NCBI RefSeq assembly: GCF_008831285.2
Contig: NC_045146.1
Coordinates: 15,019,289-15,083,288 of the forward strand
Direction: 5' to 3'
Length of the DNA: 64,000 nucleotides
From: Nymphaea colorata
Lineage: Eukaryota > Streptophyta > Magnoliopsida > Nymphaeales > Nymphaeaceae
Position numbers and translations under genes: made by a program. This document shows, in pieces, positions 48,569 through 60,562 of this stretch. Position 1 is the stretch's first letter, and each line of letters begins with the position of its first letter. The notes under the pieces were generated by a model, which searched no databases, had not been told where the DNA came from, and worked only from the letters and a program-made list of their open reading frames with translations.

Positions 48569-51463
48569 ATGAAGCTCACATCGAAAAAGGGACTAAACGG
48601 TATATTGCCTCTTCGGCTGAGAGGAAAGTCGGCAGCTCGATTTTGCATGTTCTCCAAAGTACAATCATCGAGTGTGGACTCTGGAAATGCACCGGTTTAT
48701 CTGAACGTGTATGATTTGACACCCATGAACGGCTATGTATACTGGGCAGGCCTTGGAATTTTTCATTCTGGAGTGGAAGGTGAACCATACTCATCAATTT
48801 GCATCTCATTTATTTTTAGTGCTTTTGTTTCTTAAATATAGATAGGCGAGCATCCCTCATTCCCCAGAATTGCATCCTCAGACTTTCAGGATGGAATTTT
48901 CTCTTCTTCTGAAGTTTTCAGTTGTTGAGTACCTTCATTTTTATCTAGTTTTTCACTTTGCTTCTACTTGGTAAAATTTGATCTGATATAATGTTTTAAG
49001 AAACCTTACCTGAGCACTAACTGGTAAATGGTATATCCATGTAGGCACTGCATGCATGTGGCTTCTCTGTGCCTATTTTGGGCAATTGATATGGAAGTCC
49101 ACTTATGCCTACTAACCCATTAATGGACTTCAAAGCTAGAAACACTGTTGGAAATTGGGATGTTTGCTGTGCCCTATGATTCCTAAACATTCACAAGTCT
49201 TTGAAGAGTGATTTGCGACATGAACATGAAGCACTGACAGCTTGTAGTTCTCATATCCTGAATGCTGTTTGTAACATTTGTGACCCGTAAGACCTATAAT
49301 TATGGTCAATAACTGTTTGTCCAAATTCACCAAAATCTATTACTCTGTTATCATGCACGAATTATGATGACATTTGAACCAAACATCTGGCTATTGTGCA
49401 TCAGTGTCATAAATATGATATTTTCGAAATATGGTGATATTAATGGAACAAATGAGAAAAACGAAAAAAGAGAAAAAACTGTGATATTTTGATAAAAATG
49501 TGAAAAATAAATTTATCGATTTTTTTTGCAATTTTTTTGCACTTTCTTCGAGAATTTTTCATTTTTATATTTTTAAACATTATATCATCAAGGACTCAAA
49601 TTTAAACTTAAATTGAAATAGTTTTCACTATTTTTATCGTCATTAAAACATTCTTTTATCACTTTCATCTAGTTTTATTTATGTCTTCTTATTAGTTTCT
49701 CATTTATTTTATTTTTACCTATTGTTTAGATTTTTTTTTCATTTTTTAAATTTTGCTGCAATTTTTCTGAGAAAAACAACTTTGCTGAAAAGTACCCAAG
49801 AAAGCCTCGCCATTAAAAACCTGAGAATGATATTTGTGACAATGTTTTGCATCACATATAGTGCTACTAGAATTGGTTGCTTCATATTTATATTTTATAC
49901 CTTTGGATATACTAAGGGGAGGGCTGACATTCTTTACATCAAAATATAATGTAGCAGAAACCTACTGGATACAGTGACACTGTTAAGTTTTCAAGCATAC
50001 AAGATTAAGTCTGTATGTCTTTTTTGGCATGGTTGCGAGTGAGCAAGCACTATGAAGCTTGAGATAATTTTGAAGTCCTTCCTTGTGAGCTAACTTTTAC
50101 AGAGTGAATAAAAGAATTCAGCATGATACACAAATCTCTAATTGGTTTCTTTTCCTCTTTGACTGTTTCCTCATCTCAAAACAGTTCATGGAGTGGAGTA
50201 TGCATTTGGGGCACATGATTATCCAACTAGTGGGGTTTTTGAAGTCGAACCTCGACAATGTCCAGGATTTAAGTTTAGGAAATCCATTTTGGTTGGCACG
50301 ACATGTTTGGATCCAGCTCAAGTACGAGAATTTATGGAGCGTCACTCTGTAAATTACCATGGTGATACATATCATTTAATTGTCAAGAACTGCAATCACT
50401 TCTGCAAAGATGTCTGCTATAGGTTGACTGGGAAATCGATTCCAAAATGGGTGAATCGACTGGCCAGAATAGGTATATTCTCTATCTACTTCTCTTTTTC
50501 CTTTCCTCATTGAAGTAAAGTTTATGTCTCTTTGCACATCACATTTTCCTTCTGACTTGTGTAAAGAGTATGTGTAGTACTTACATAAGAAACCGGGATT
50601 ATTACTTCGTTCATTTCAGCCTCTGACAATGAGTTTAAACTCTATAAAGTACTGGACATTTTGTGTGTTCTTTGCACTCTTATTTTTCTTTATGTTGTTT
50701 ATAAGTCATCAATAGCAGCCAGCAAGCCTTCTCTGCTTATGTTCTCATTGGGTGGTTTACTGTTTATGTGCTTTATTTTGTTATGTGATGGTCTTGACAA
50801 ACAATCCTTATGGGGCTGCAATTGATCACCCCTTTCTCCTTTGACATCTTGTTGCATATGCTTGGAGAAAAAGGATATGTCAGGTGTCATCTCACCTTGC
50901 TTCCCTTCTTTCTTGTCTTCTCGTTCATTCTGGCAGGAAATATATCGTGCTTTGTGTTATGTTAAAAACTCAGGGTGTCAAGACAATATGGTCACATTTT
51001 TATTTCTTGATCATTCCACAAATAAATTCCAAGTCACTGTATTGGACCTTTTCTTTGTTGCTGTTTGCTTGACTGGGCAGTAGGTTGTCCTCTCAATTCA
51101 AGTTTGGATGATGATATTTCCTTGTGCTATGTAGTGGATGATCATTTACTTACAGTCTATAAGTTACCCTAAATTTCTTTTATCATGAGGATAGTTGTTG
51201 GTTGATACTTTATTATAGGGTCGCTATGCAACTTCCTGTTGCCTGAGGGTCTTAAGGTTTCGGCTGTACGGCATGATCCTGATTATCAAAATTGCGACGT
51301 TGAGAAGAGGAGACTAAGAACTGCATTCAGCTGCTTGTCATCAATTTCAATAAGACAGAGGCACTTGTCTGCATCATCTCCATTCCTAAATTCACCCTTC
51401 AGTGGGAGCCTGCCACCATGGGAATTGAGAAGGTCCAACAACAACTCTTTGAAGGAAAGGTAA
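48569..51463 (+). CDS. PPPDE-family thiol peptidase, DeSI-like (desumoylating isopeptidase-like)
   Basis: Plant DeSI-like member of the PPPDE superfamily, papain-fold cysteine proteases proposed to remove SUMO or ubiquitin. Three coding exons: 48569-48779, 50185-50472 and 51229-10 (51219)-51463; 247 residues. Seen: VYLNVYDLTPMNGY (43-56), catalytic His in GIFHSGVE (H66), the hallmark HGVEYAFGAHDYPTSGVFEV and EPRQCPGF blocks, catalytic Cys in KNCNHF (C140), and WVNRLARIG before a Ser/Arg-rich tail (SSISIRQRHLS, LRRSNNNSLKER). Both catalytic residues are present. Start ATG 48569 gives MKLTSKKGLN, and an acceptor precedes it. The stop TAA overlaps a good donor (AG/GTAAGA), so a further spliced exon cannot be excluded. 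Intron 1 contains a MULE-like MITE. The substrate is unknown. Confidence 0.93.
49404..49844 (-). mobile_element. MULE-like MITE, copy 2 (DeSI-like intron 1)
   Basis: Ends GTGTCATAAATATGATATTT (left) and CATTGTCACAAATATCATTC (right, reverse complement), flanked by TTGTGCATCA (49394-49403) and TTTTGCATCA (49845-49854), a 10-bp duplication with one mismatch. Matches the copy at 26266-26585 in reverse orientation, including the AAGTTGTT(T/C)TTCTCA and GGGTA(C/T)TTTTC segments. It is about 120 bp longer through T-rich expansion. No coding capacity. Confidence 0.7.
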
Positions 51464-53391
51464 GATCCTGCAGGATTAGGAATTTGAGATTGCAAAATTT
51501 TAAAGTTCTCATGAGACTGACGATGCACAGTTCTGTTTTAAATTTTGTATCATTCCCGTCGTGGCCATGAAGAAATTAATCTGTAATTTTGTGCTGTAGC
51601 TCCTCTAGTGGGAGAACCTTGTAGAATTATGTTTTATCCTTTTTTTTTTCTGGGTTTCTTGTGTTAATTTTCAGATTCTATTAGTCGTACGAGACCATTA
51701 TCATGGTCAGGCCTATCTTTCGTGCATTTAATGAGTTCCTGAGTAGCTATGAAGGTACTTTCAGCTTTTTTATTCTGCCGTGGAACTAGAGTGTCATAAT
51801 GCTTCGACGATATAATTATATATCAGGCAGTCATAATGTGATGACGACTTTAAACACTAACTGCACTTGCCTATAATTGTTTCAGAGCATTATCAATTTG
51901 CCTATAATTTAATCATTAAATCATTGCTACTGCTTGTTTAGGCAGCGGGCTCTAGGATCTTGCTGAACCTGTGGAACCTTATTGGATAAGCTGCTGAATA
52001 TTGGTTTCTGGGAATACGAGGCAGTGGTGATGACGTTATTGGGTGTAGATAAGCTGGCTGCATGTGGAATCAGTCCTGGTATAATGAAGTTGGTAACAAC
52101 AATGATGGACTAAATCTAACCCCTCAAAAAGCGGCTGTTTTAAAGCTGTAATGAAACATATGTAGGTCCATTTCCCTCCAAAAGACGACTGGAAAGAAGG
52201 AAAATCTTCTCGCGTCAACGTGCGTTGGCCTGCCTACGCTATTCTTGTTGAGACTACAAAAATTTGAGTTCCTTGAGTGCTTGTGGTGGCTAACAAAGTA
52301 ATGACCGGGTGGACATCTTTTGTTTGTAATTTTGTTATCAATGACTACTATTGGCACAGTTGATATAATATATTGGCCGAAAACAAGTGCCAGAACAGAA
52401 TTTATGTGGTTCTAATGAATTTGGTTTCTGTACCATTAAACAATGGCGAGTATATAGCGTCAAACGCGTGTGTGATCTATCATTTTCGTAAGTCATGCTT
52501 CTGTCTAAGCAAATCAAAGACATAATAAGCACAGTACAATATAGATGGCAGATACTAATTATAGCCACTATGGATCTGTTGTCACGACATATACTACATT
52601 AGGCTCTATTGTAGCACCAAAATGGGCTATTTTGCCCTCCTTCCCAAATTCTTATGAATTCTTAGTGTGTCTGGTCAAAGAATTTCAGCACATGCTTAAA
52701 GCTAAACTAGGAATTCATTTTAACTTATTTTTGTGCTTTGGATCGTTTGAGTATTTTGCTGCAAGGTGAACCAGTTATGACCTCCCTTGTGATTGCGGAC
52801 GTGACACATCTCTCGCTCTCTATCTAATATATGTATTAGTAAACCTCATGTTCTTTTAACAGATACGGTACTCACACATGACAATTAAAATTTTTGCATT
52901 TTTTTACTTTAGAAAAACATGCAGCATTGAAGCGGTAACGAAAAAAGGCACTTGATTGGACGTGTTAAGATTTAAGTGCCCAAATTACAGATAAGAAAGA
53001 CAATTAAACGGAAAGTTTCGAACCTTAATGCTCTTGTCGTTATTCCCTAAATACTTGGTAGCCCTGGCCATGAATATGGTTGCTATTTGAGGTGATGGCA
53101 AGGCCCATCAGGCATCCTTTCTTTGTCAACCATCTGGCACTACATGACATGCAACTCAATAAGTTGAACTCAGATGAAACAATAAAGCCTCAATGCTTTA
53201 TTTCCATCTTCAAACTTTATCCTAATGTGCTCCTGGTGCTTTTGTGGACATTCACTGCGAAATGTGTAATAGTATGCTTCTTAATGATGTTTTTGGTTCT
53301 TATCTTAGTGGAAGTCTCGATCTGGTTTGGTTCTAACAACTATGGTTATATGGCCTGACGAGCCTCTCCATTATGACTCTGCAAGTCTGCG

Positions 53392-54244
53392 ATGATCGCT
53401 TCGGCCCTTCTTCTTTCTCATATCCTGAAGGACGTCGTTCCTCATACTCCCACAAAGGGAAAGAGATCTGGGACGTTCCGCTGCATTCTCGCATCTGCAT
53501 TTTCGTCTGAAAATTGCAGTTCCCTCGTTACCCATGCCTTCTGGCTATGGTGCTGTTTCCCAGCCTATAGGAAAGAAGAGCGTTTTCTCCATTCGAGAAA
53601 AGACGCCACGTCGCTGTGCCTGAGTTTGATCTCATTCATTTTCTTGACGGGATGATGAGACTTTCCAGTTCTATTCTTTTCTTTACAGATCATCCAACAG
53701 GAGCTCACATCCCGTCCTTTTCCGTTCCCCAGTTTGAGGAGAGTTTTGTCGCAAGCAGGGGTCGCTACCAGATAAGAACTCATTATGTCTTGCACCCAAT
53801 TGCAGATGATGATGTATGGGTTTCCAAAACGATCAAACAAGACAAAATAATATCGACCATGTTATCCACAAAGGGTACCTGAAAACTTGCCTGAGAAAGC
53901 AAATGCTTTTGACATCCGGGCGAGTGATCAAGCAAGAGAAGCAACTTGTCATCTTCCCAAGTCGACTGGTGATTGTTGGGGGAGTAGTGCAACGTCAGCC
54001 ACAAGCGGACGGTCGCTCTGATTTCCCTAAGCCGCTGGTTCTTATTTTTCTACAGTATACTAATAGATGGGGGTTAGTTTTAGATCAAAGGGTAGCCGAA
54101 ATACTCTGCTTAAAGGTTAAGCGACCAGGTTACGTGAACGGCCATGCCTTGAAGATGGACGGGAAAGATAATTTTTCTTTGGTTGATCGGCGTAGACCAA
54201 ATCTCAGGTTCCTTCTCCGGATTGTTAGCCTCATCCTGCGGTAA
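53392..54244 (+). pseudogene. Coding-like patch with long frames on the plus strand, unidentified
   Basis: Three overlapping plus-strand frames are open in turn: 53392-53655, 53616-53882 (IPSFSVPQFEESFVASRGRY) and 53816-54244 (KRPGYVNGHALKMDGKDNFS). The composition is less AT-rich than the flanks. The frame changes suggest a decayed coding sequence, perhaps a transposon or retrocopy, but I recognise no domain. Chance cannot be ruled out. Confidence 0.3.
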
Positions 54245-55738
54245 CTTTTACAAAATTATGGGTTTGCTTTTACCTTTTCAGGCAGCCCGAACAAAGCTTC
54301 CAAATTTTGGCCTTCCCTCTCTGCCTTTCAGGACAAAAAGCTATGCAAAACAAGGGCCCTAAAATTTGTAGAAAACGTGAATAAGATCTTCAAAAAATGC
54401 GAATGCCCCCTTTTGGTCTGCAATGCGCCAGCCAAGAGAGATGGATGAGGTGGACACTGGGCATTATTGATTAAGGGAAAGTTCTTGCACTTGATGTACA
54501 ACTAATCCGTGATTAAAAGGCGAACTTTCTGATTTATATATAGCAAAAACAAAGTGGATGGATGCCTCGCAGCACAGAGGGAATGCGTCGTTAGTCTTCT
54601 TAATGCTTCTGATGCACATCTCATGGAACCTCCAGCTATTCTCTGAAAAGAGAGAAAACAACACCAAATAAATATGAAAACTTCCATTCATGGACTGCAG
54701 GGACAACTCATAGTGCACCCGAAATTCATAATAATAAACACCCAAGTTGAAAACAATTCGATCCAAAGCATGTTGTCCTAGTACACGGACAATGACATTC
54801 ACATGGAAGTGCTAATTAATTTAGAAAGACCACACCTACAGCTATGGCCTTCTGGATAAGCTTATCTCATTCCCCTGGTCGCCTTCTACAATTACACACA
54901 CATAGAGATGGGTGTTTGAGCATATATAAGCACGATGATCATCAATTTAATTTTCATATACATTAGTTTACAAAATGAATTGCAAAATCATATTTGCAAT
55001 GCTAGAAAAATTAAAAATATATATATGCTGAACTATGAAAAAGAAGCAACAATGTCATTCTAGGACACTGTACGCATATATTTGTCGTTTTGCGCTATAA
55101 CTATTGAAGCATACCATGTACTTTGCATCTCATAATGCGATGCATTCAGCATAATTTTAAAGCCATTATCCGTTTGGGGTTAACCAGGAAAATATATTCA
55201 TAAACATAAAAAATTCTATGCATTTTTTTTATCTCTCTTTCACACACACACACACACACTCTCTCTCTCTTTTTCTCTTTATATATGGAGGGGGAGAGAG
55301 AAAAAAAAAAAGAACAATAACTCTAGAACTTATTTGTGAAATGGACAAGTGATCAAAGCTATATGATCTCAGACAACCCTCGCGCTTTTTATTTGATTTT
55401 TGTTGTCATTTTTTTTCTCACCCCTCTCTCTCCCGAATCTTTACTCTCCCTCACTCCCTCCTTACCCCAACTCTTCCCCTCCCTTCTCATCTTCACATCA
55501 CCAGTGGACCACAACGCCATTGACTGATGCAGGCGGTTGCTTCTTCCCCTTCCCCAACTCTTCTCTTTTCTGAAGAAAAGGTGGGTAGAGTTTGAAGATC
55601 GCCACTTTGGTGCTTCACCAGTGCACCCGCCGGGTGGCTGGAGTCAAATTGGGTGATTTTAGATAACCAGAATCATTGTTCACTCACTCGTATTACGAGA
55701 AAATATATACATACTGGAATTATCTTCATTTGTTAAAT

Positions 55739-55800
55739 GTAGCAACCGTTTATGATGTTTTTAATAAGAGTAGCAACCGTTTATGATGTTTTTAATAAGA
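55739..55800. repeat. Perfect 31-bp tandem duplication
   Basis: GTAGCAACCGTTTATGATGT and the next 11 bases occur twice without a change (55739-55769, 55770-55800), so the duplication is recent. Confidence 0.9.
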
Positions 55801-57472
55801 GTTTATAATGTATTTAATTATGACTTTTTAATATTTAACCATCGAGGAACTTTTGGCAGTCAACAGTACAAATAAAAATAAAATAAATAAAAAAATAGAG
55901 AGAGATATATATGCATAAATAAATTAAATTGTTAGCATGACATTGTTGAAGAAAGTTGAGGTAAGTCTTAGATTACAATCATTCGTCCGTAGGTAATTCA
56001 CTATTGCAGAAGTGTGAAAGGAAAAGGGTACGGCAACGTGTAAACACATAAACCGCATGAAAATTTAGCATATCCTGCCTAGGGGTGTAGGGGGGCGTAG
56101 ATGTGTCGAGTTCTACGCCTAGCTCTCCTTTCCTTTTTCTTCCTAACTTAATACAGAAATGTACGTCGCTCGCACACCAGGTTTCAGATGCATGTTTCTA
56201 AAGAAATCAAAAAGAAATAAGGGAGCAGTACAACGAGTCATGACACCCACCAAGCCATCATCCAGTCAGAATAAAATTAGGAGCTAAAAACAATTGGGCT
56301 CTGGCTTTAATGCTTTGGTGGAATTGACCAATTACCGGATTGTTTAAGAGATTACTTAAGTGACAAGAACATTGATTAGCTAAAAGTAAACCGAATCCCT
56401 AAGCTCCTTTGCTTATAAAATTCACCCACTCTCCGTCCTCCACCTCATTCCCTTTCTTCCCACACTCTGGCCTTAGTGGAGAGCTAACCAGAGGGAAGGT
56501 GGAAATTTCCTCTTGTGGACAACCTTCATGCCCGATCCGGCTCATATTTATCCACAGCCAAAAAGCGTGGCACCCACGTAACAAGCCCATCACTCTATGA
56601 TTCCTTAAGCCCCAACACTTTGTACTTGTTTGGGAGTCTTCTCAATCCATGTATGACAATGAAGTCCAAGTTCCTGATTACTTCTTCATATCCTCGTTGA
56701 TCAGGTTCTGTAACGCGATGTGATCTAGAAGGTTCTAATGGATCAGCAGGAGGGAAGGTGGTTTTCTGATACAAGAGGCCCCAGCCGGAAGGTCATGATA
56801 ATGAGTTGTGGACTCTCTTAACATAAACCCTACTGTAACTGGCATGGCGCACCATTATGAAGCTGGCCCGCTCTCCCTGGGTGCACCACTATGCGCAAGA
56901 ACGGCCACTAAGACCTTTGGCCTCGGTGGGCTCCTCGTTATTAAAGGAACTGGAAAAGAAAGTGAAGTTCCCAAGCTTTTTTGTTGAGAACCTTGTTGGA
57001 GCTTTTCAGTGAAAGCCTTTAATTGCGCTTATAGAAACTCGAACTAGCCACGTTTAATTGGCAGTGGATTCTTTGCTTTGTGTCTTAGATATGGGAGTGA
57101 GTTGTGTGTTTGTAGGCCAGATGATGCATGATTATGATATTCTATGCGTTTTTTGTCTCTCCCCACGGAAAAAGCTCAGCCATGCAAACTGAACACTTGA
57201 TTTTCTTCTTCCTCTGCTTAAGCAAATTTTGATGCTTGTAATATCCGGGAAGGGTTCCCTTCGCCGCCCATTGTGGGGATTTAAAAACCACATATCTAAA
57301 TTATGAGGTGCAGTTACCCATGTGGTGCTTCTCACATGCAGAAGCAAAAAGGAAGAAAATAATCCACAATTACATTAATCATCATCTTAGGAAATCTACA
57401 TACCAGTGGTTAATCTTACATGGGGGTTAAAAATCTACTAGAGGGTTAAAATTCTACACAAATATATAGCAA

Positions 57473-58714
57473 TTACAGGAGATTGGGATAGAAATTGTTC
57501 CAATCCATAGAATAGATGCTGACGTCCTCCGGCGTGTACATGAAGTGCTCCTGCTGGTCAACCTCAAAGTCTGCCGGAAACGCCTGCGGCGCGTCCATGG
57601 AGAATGATGAGCTTGGGCTGCAGCTCTTCTCTGAGAGCCTAGAAATCTCCTTCTCAGCTTCTGTCAGCATCTCTCTGAGTTTGGCGACCTGCCAAAAGAT
57701 GAAATACTCCTCTCAGATGTGGCCTACGACAAGAACCACATGAGAATATAGGGGACGTATAGAGTATCCCAGCAAAAGAGGCTAGCCTTTTCATTGAGAT
57801 CATGAACAAGTTCGGGTTTTTGTGGAACAAAGCAGGTTTAGGCCATACTTAAAACAGCCGAGTTCGTGACCATGCTGATTAGAAAAGCTTGGCCACCTAA
57901 ACATAATATCAGATGATAATCACTGAAATACAAGTCGGAGAAACTATTTATAACCTCATCTTTTACAAGAAGTGGGTTCCTCGACAGGTTTCAGTTACTA
58001 AGAAATTGTTCTTAAAAAGCTTAAATTAAATCAAAACAATCTCTGTTGTTGTTTCTATTGTTGTACTTTTCACCGTAAAGGAAGGGGAAAAGAATGTAAT
58101 GGGAACGACCGTCGGAATTTAGAGCCTGTTTCAAACCGTGTCTGAAACATTAAACCTGGTCTTAGCCCCTAAACAAGTAACTTTTAGACTAATTTTGATA
58201 CTGAAACCATGTTTTGACAGTCATTAAGACTGACCTCCGATTCGAGCTTGCTCTTCTCTGAGTTGGCATTTTCATACAAGGACTTGAGCCTCTGGTACTC
58301 TTCCTCCAGCTGCTTGCTCTTCCAGCGGGCTCGCCGGTTCTGAAACCAGACGGCGACCTGACGGGGGTCGAGGCCGATCTCCATGGCGAGCCGAAGCTTC
58401 CTCTCAGACTGCAACTTGTGCTCGTTGTCGAAGTTCTTCTCCAGGAAATTGACTTGCTCTGCGCTGAGCCTGCGCTTCTTCATCTCTGCCGTGGCGTCGG
58501 ACTTGGCCTTCTTGTTCCTTCGACGCCTGGGCTTGGGCTCGTCCGCCGGACACTCGACGCTGCTGATGAGCCAGAAAGGGTCCATATCCCCTGATACAGT
58601 CGACTCTGCTAAGATGGTGTGTGGGTTGGGGGCACCTTCTGGAAAGGGTGGACTCATGACAGGGTACAAGCTAGAAAGGAGTGCCATCTGATCCTCGACG
58701 TGCTTCATATTCAT
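57473..58714 (-). CDS. HB21/40/53-like: HD-Zip class I homeodomain-leucine zipper transcription factor
   Basis: Plant-specific nuclear regulator that binds pseudopalindromic CAATNATTG sites as a dimer (known for HD-Zip I). Two coding exons (minus): 58714-58235 and 57688-57473; 231 residues, a normal length. Seen: acidic/Pro N-terminus with DPFWLISS; a basic run RRRRNKKAK (63-71); homeodomain about 79-133 with [14 protein letters not shown] and the recognition helix [10 protein letters not shown] (123-132); directly following zipper with leucines at 136, 143, 157, 164 and 178 around [13 protein letters not shown]; and a C-terminus ending WNNFYPNLL. The intron splits the zipper in phase 0. The homeodomain ([20 protein letters not shown]) is closest to the ATHB-21/40/53 branch, which works in ABA-linked bud dormancy and salt or ABA responses; that placement is inferred. 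A TATA box lies about 95 bp upstream. Confidence 0.95.
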
Positions 58715-58808
58715 GGCTTCCTACTTCAGATTGCCTCTGTACTACCAACTCGACAGGGGATGGTGAAGAAGATGACAGACAGGCCTAATGCGACACCATC
58801 GTCGCTGA

Positions 58809-58815
58809 ATTTATA
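58809..58815 (-). promoter_or_regulatory. TATA box of the HD-Zip I gene
   Basis: CCCTATAAATTC on the minus strand, 95-101 bp before the ATG at 58714, a usual distance for a short plant leader. Confidence 0.65.
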
Positions 58816-60010
58816 GGGCTTCAGACACCAAAGTACCCATAAGCTTCCTCAAAATATCCAATCTATCCAGTTCCATTTTTTTTTAGCAACAACAAAAACC
58901 GCCGTTACCCTTAACCTCAAAAATATGCACGTATTCATGCACTGAATATGTTTTAAATTCATGATTTAAATTCTACAGAATGGTCTCTGCTGTTATTGGC
59001 AGATTGCTGAAAAAGTCCATGGTTTATTTAATATTGTAAAAGGTGTGCCTATTCTTCCAAGAATTTAAATAGGTTGCTTCTTTACAAAGTTGGTAGGTTA
59101 ACCTTGGTTAGATTTCGTATCAAACTTACATGAGTACCAAAGACATTATGCGAGTGTCTCATGAATCTACTTAAAAAATTAAATAAATTCACGAAACATT
59201 TAAAATAAATAATGTTGTGATATGGCCCAGTTTTTGAAAGAGACTCATCCAGACGAGTGCTAAGGGCCTTTAACCTCAAACTATGACTTCTAATGCACGG
59301 CACGTAGATCTACCACTTTTACATAAGAAAGATGAAATGTTAACAAGGCCATTCTTTGCTTCTCAATATAGCATCATTAATTCAATGACGGACTTGACAG
59401 TATCAAATTGGTACAAGATAGAAACATCTTTTTACATCTGCTGTCAAGGTGGAGACAATTTTTTCCAAAAAGGTAAAGAGAGAGAGTGGAGTTTGCTGAA
59501 CCCAAGCTTTAAGCTTTTCACCAACCAAAAAAAGAACAATAAAGGACGGTAATGTGATTAGTGGCTCTATACAAAAAACGGGCCGAACTTAAAGCGTTTC
59601 CTGAGGTTCCAAAGTTGAAATTGGTGAAATAGGAACATCTTGATCATATTTAAACAATTAAAATCCCATTAAAGGCAAAAAAGAGAGAGAGAAAAAAAAA
59701 AACAGATTTTAAGTTGGTGAGAACACAAAGATGGAAACGGATTTCAAGCCTTATCCGATTGACTCTTGCTTGTGGGGGAAGACAATTTATAGAAAAATAG
59801 AAACATTTTTGTCGTTGAAGCCAACTCTTGTTGTCAGCAAAACACAAAGGTGCATGTGACGATAACACCAGGAGATGTTTGGATGATAATATAAAACCAA
59901 GTTTTGGGAGACAAAACTTTGTTTTACCCCAAAACATCTTTTCAAGAATGTTTGGAAGACAATAAAATTTGGTTGGTTTTTATAAAGAATCTAGTTCCTT
60001 TTTTTCTTGA

Positions 60011-60115
60011 TTTTTGCCTCCTCTAAACTAAAGTCTTTCACTTGTCATTCGAAATTGAGTTTGGCTTTTTAACCTGGTTTTGAAAAAAATTGGTTTTCAC
60101 AAAACCGAACTTCCC
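60011..60115. repeat. Dispersed repeat, copy B (partner at 10254-10375)
   Basis: Same strand and order of shared blocks as the copy at 10254. Copy B extends further left (from about 59876, GATGTTTGGATGATAATA), suggesting a MITE whose other end lies there. Confidence 0.55.
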
Positions 60116-60542
60116 ATCGTACCAATAACTTCCAATCTAATTCATTTCACACGAACATGTTGTTTGGTTAGGCGCCGTTTTGGGTTAAATTGAATGTCAC
60201 GTCTTAACTTTAGACCCAAAGGGGCGAGACGACCGAGCATCTAACCAGGCTGTTTAATTTAAATATTGGGCCTGTACGTCCGATAGGGCTCTGGAAATAT
60301 ATAGGTACGTCCGACCGAGGGGGAGGGGCGGTCCGGACCCTGACCCATCCGGACTAAGTCACTTAAAAAGGAATCGAACCGTACCGGACGGAACCCACTT
60401 TTAAGTGAGTTCGCATGGATTGGCGAGGAGGAGGGAGGGCCCACCAGCGCCCGCAGCTGAACCACCGTCTCCTGTCCGGCGCAGATGTACGACCGACACG
60501 TTTCGAACTCATCATCTCGGCCGTAGGCCCCGGCGAAACAGG

Positions 60543-60562
60543 CACGTGACCCACCGCACGTG
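60543..60562. promoter_or_regulatory. Pair of CACGTG G-boxes 14 bp apart
   Basis: CACGTG at 60543-60548 and 60557-60562 (contexts GGCACGTGAC and CGCACGTGAG), 1.8 kb upstream of the HD-Zip I start, in a GC-rich patch. Spaced G-box/ABRE pairs are typical of ABA-responsive promoters. A role here is inferred. Confidence 0.4.

Larger units (their letters stand above)
51464..57472. other. Spacer after the DeSI-like gene
   Basis: The first part must hold the 3' UTR of the DeSI-like gene (a site is not fixed). A coding-like patch lies at 53392-54244. Then AT-rich sequence with CA/CT repeats at 55243-55270, a poly-A run at 55301-55310, a CT-rich run near 55421-55500 and a 31-bp duplication at 55739. 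No gene is recognised. Confidence 0.45.
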
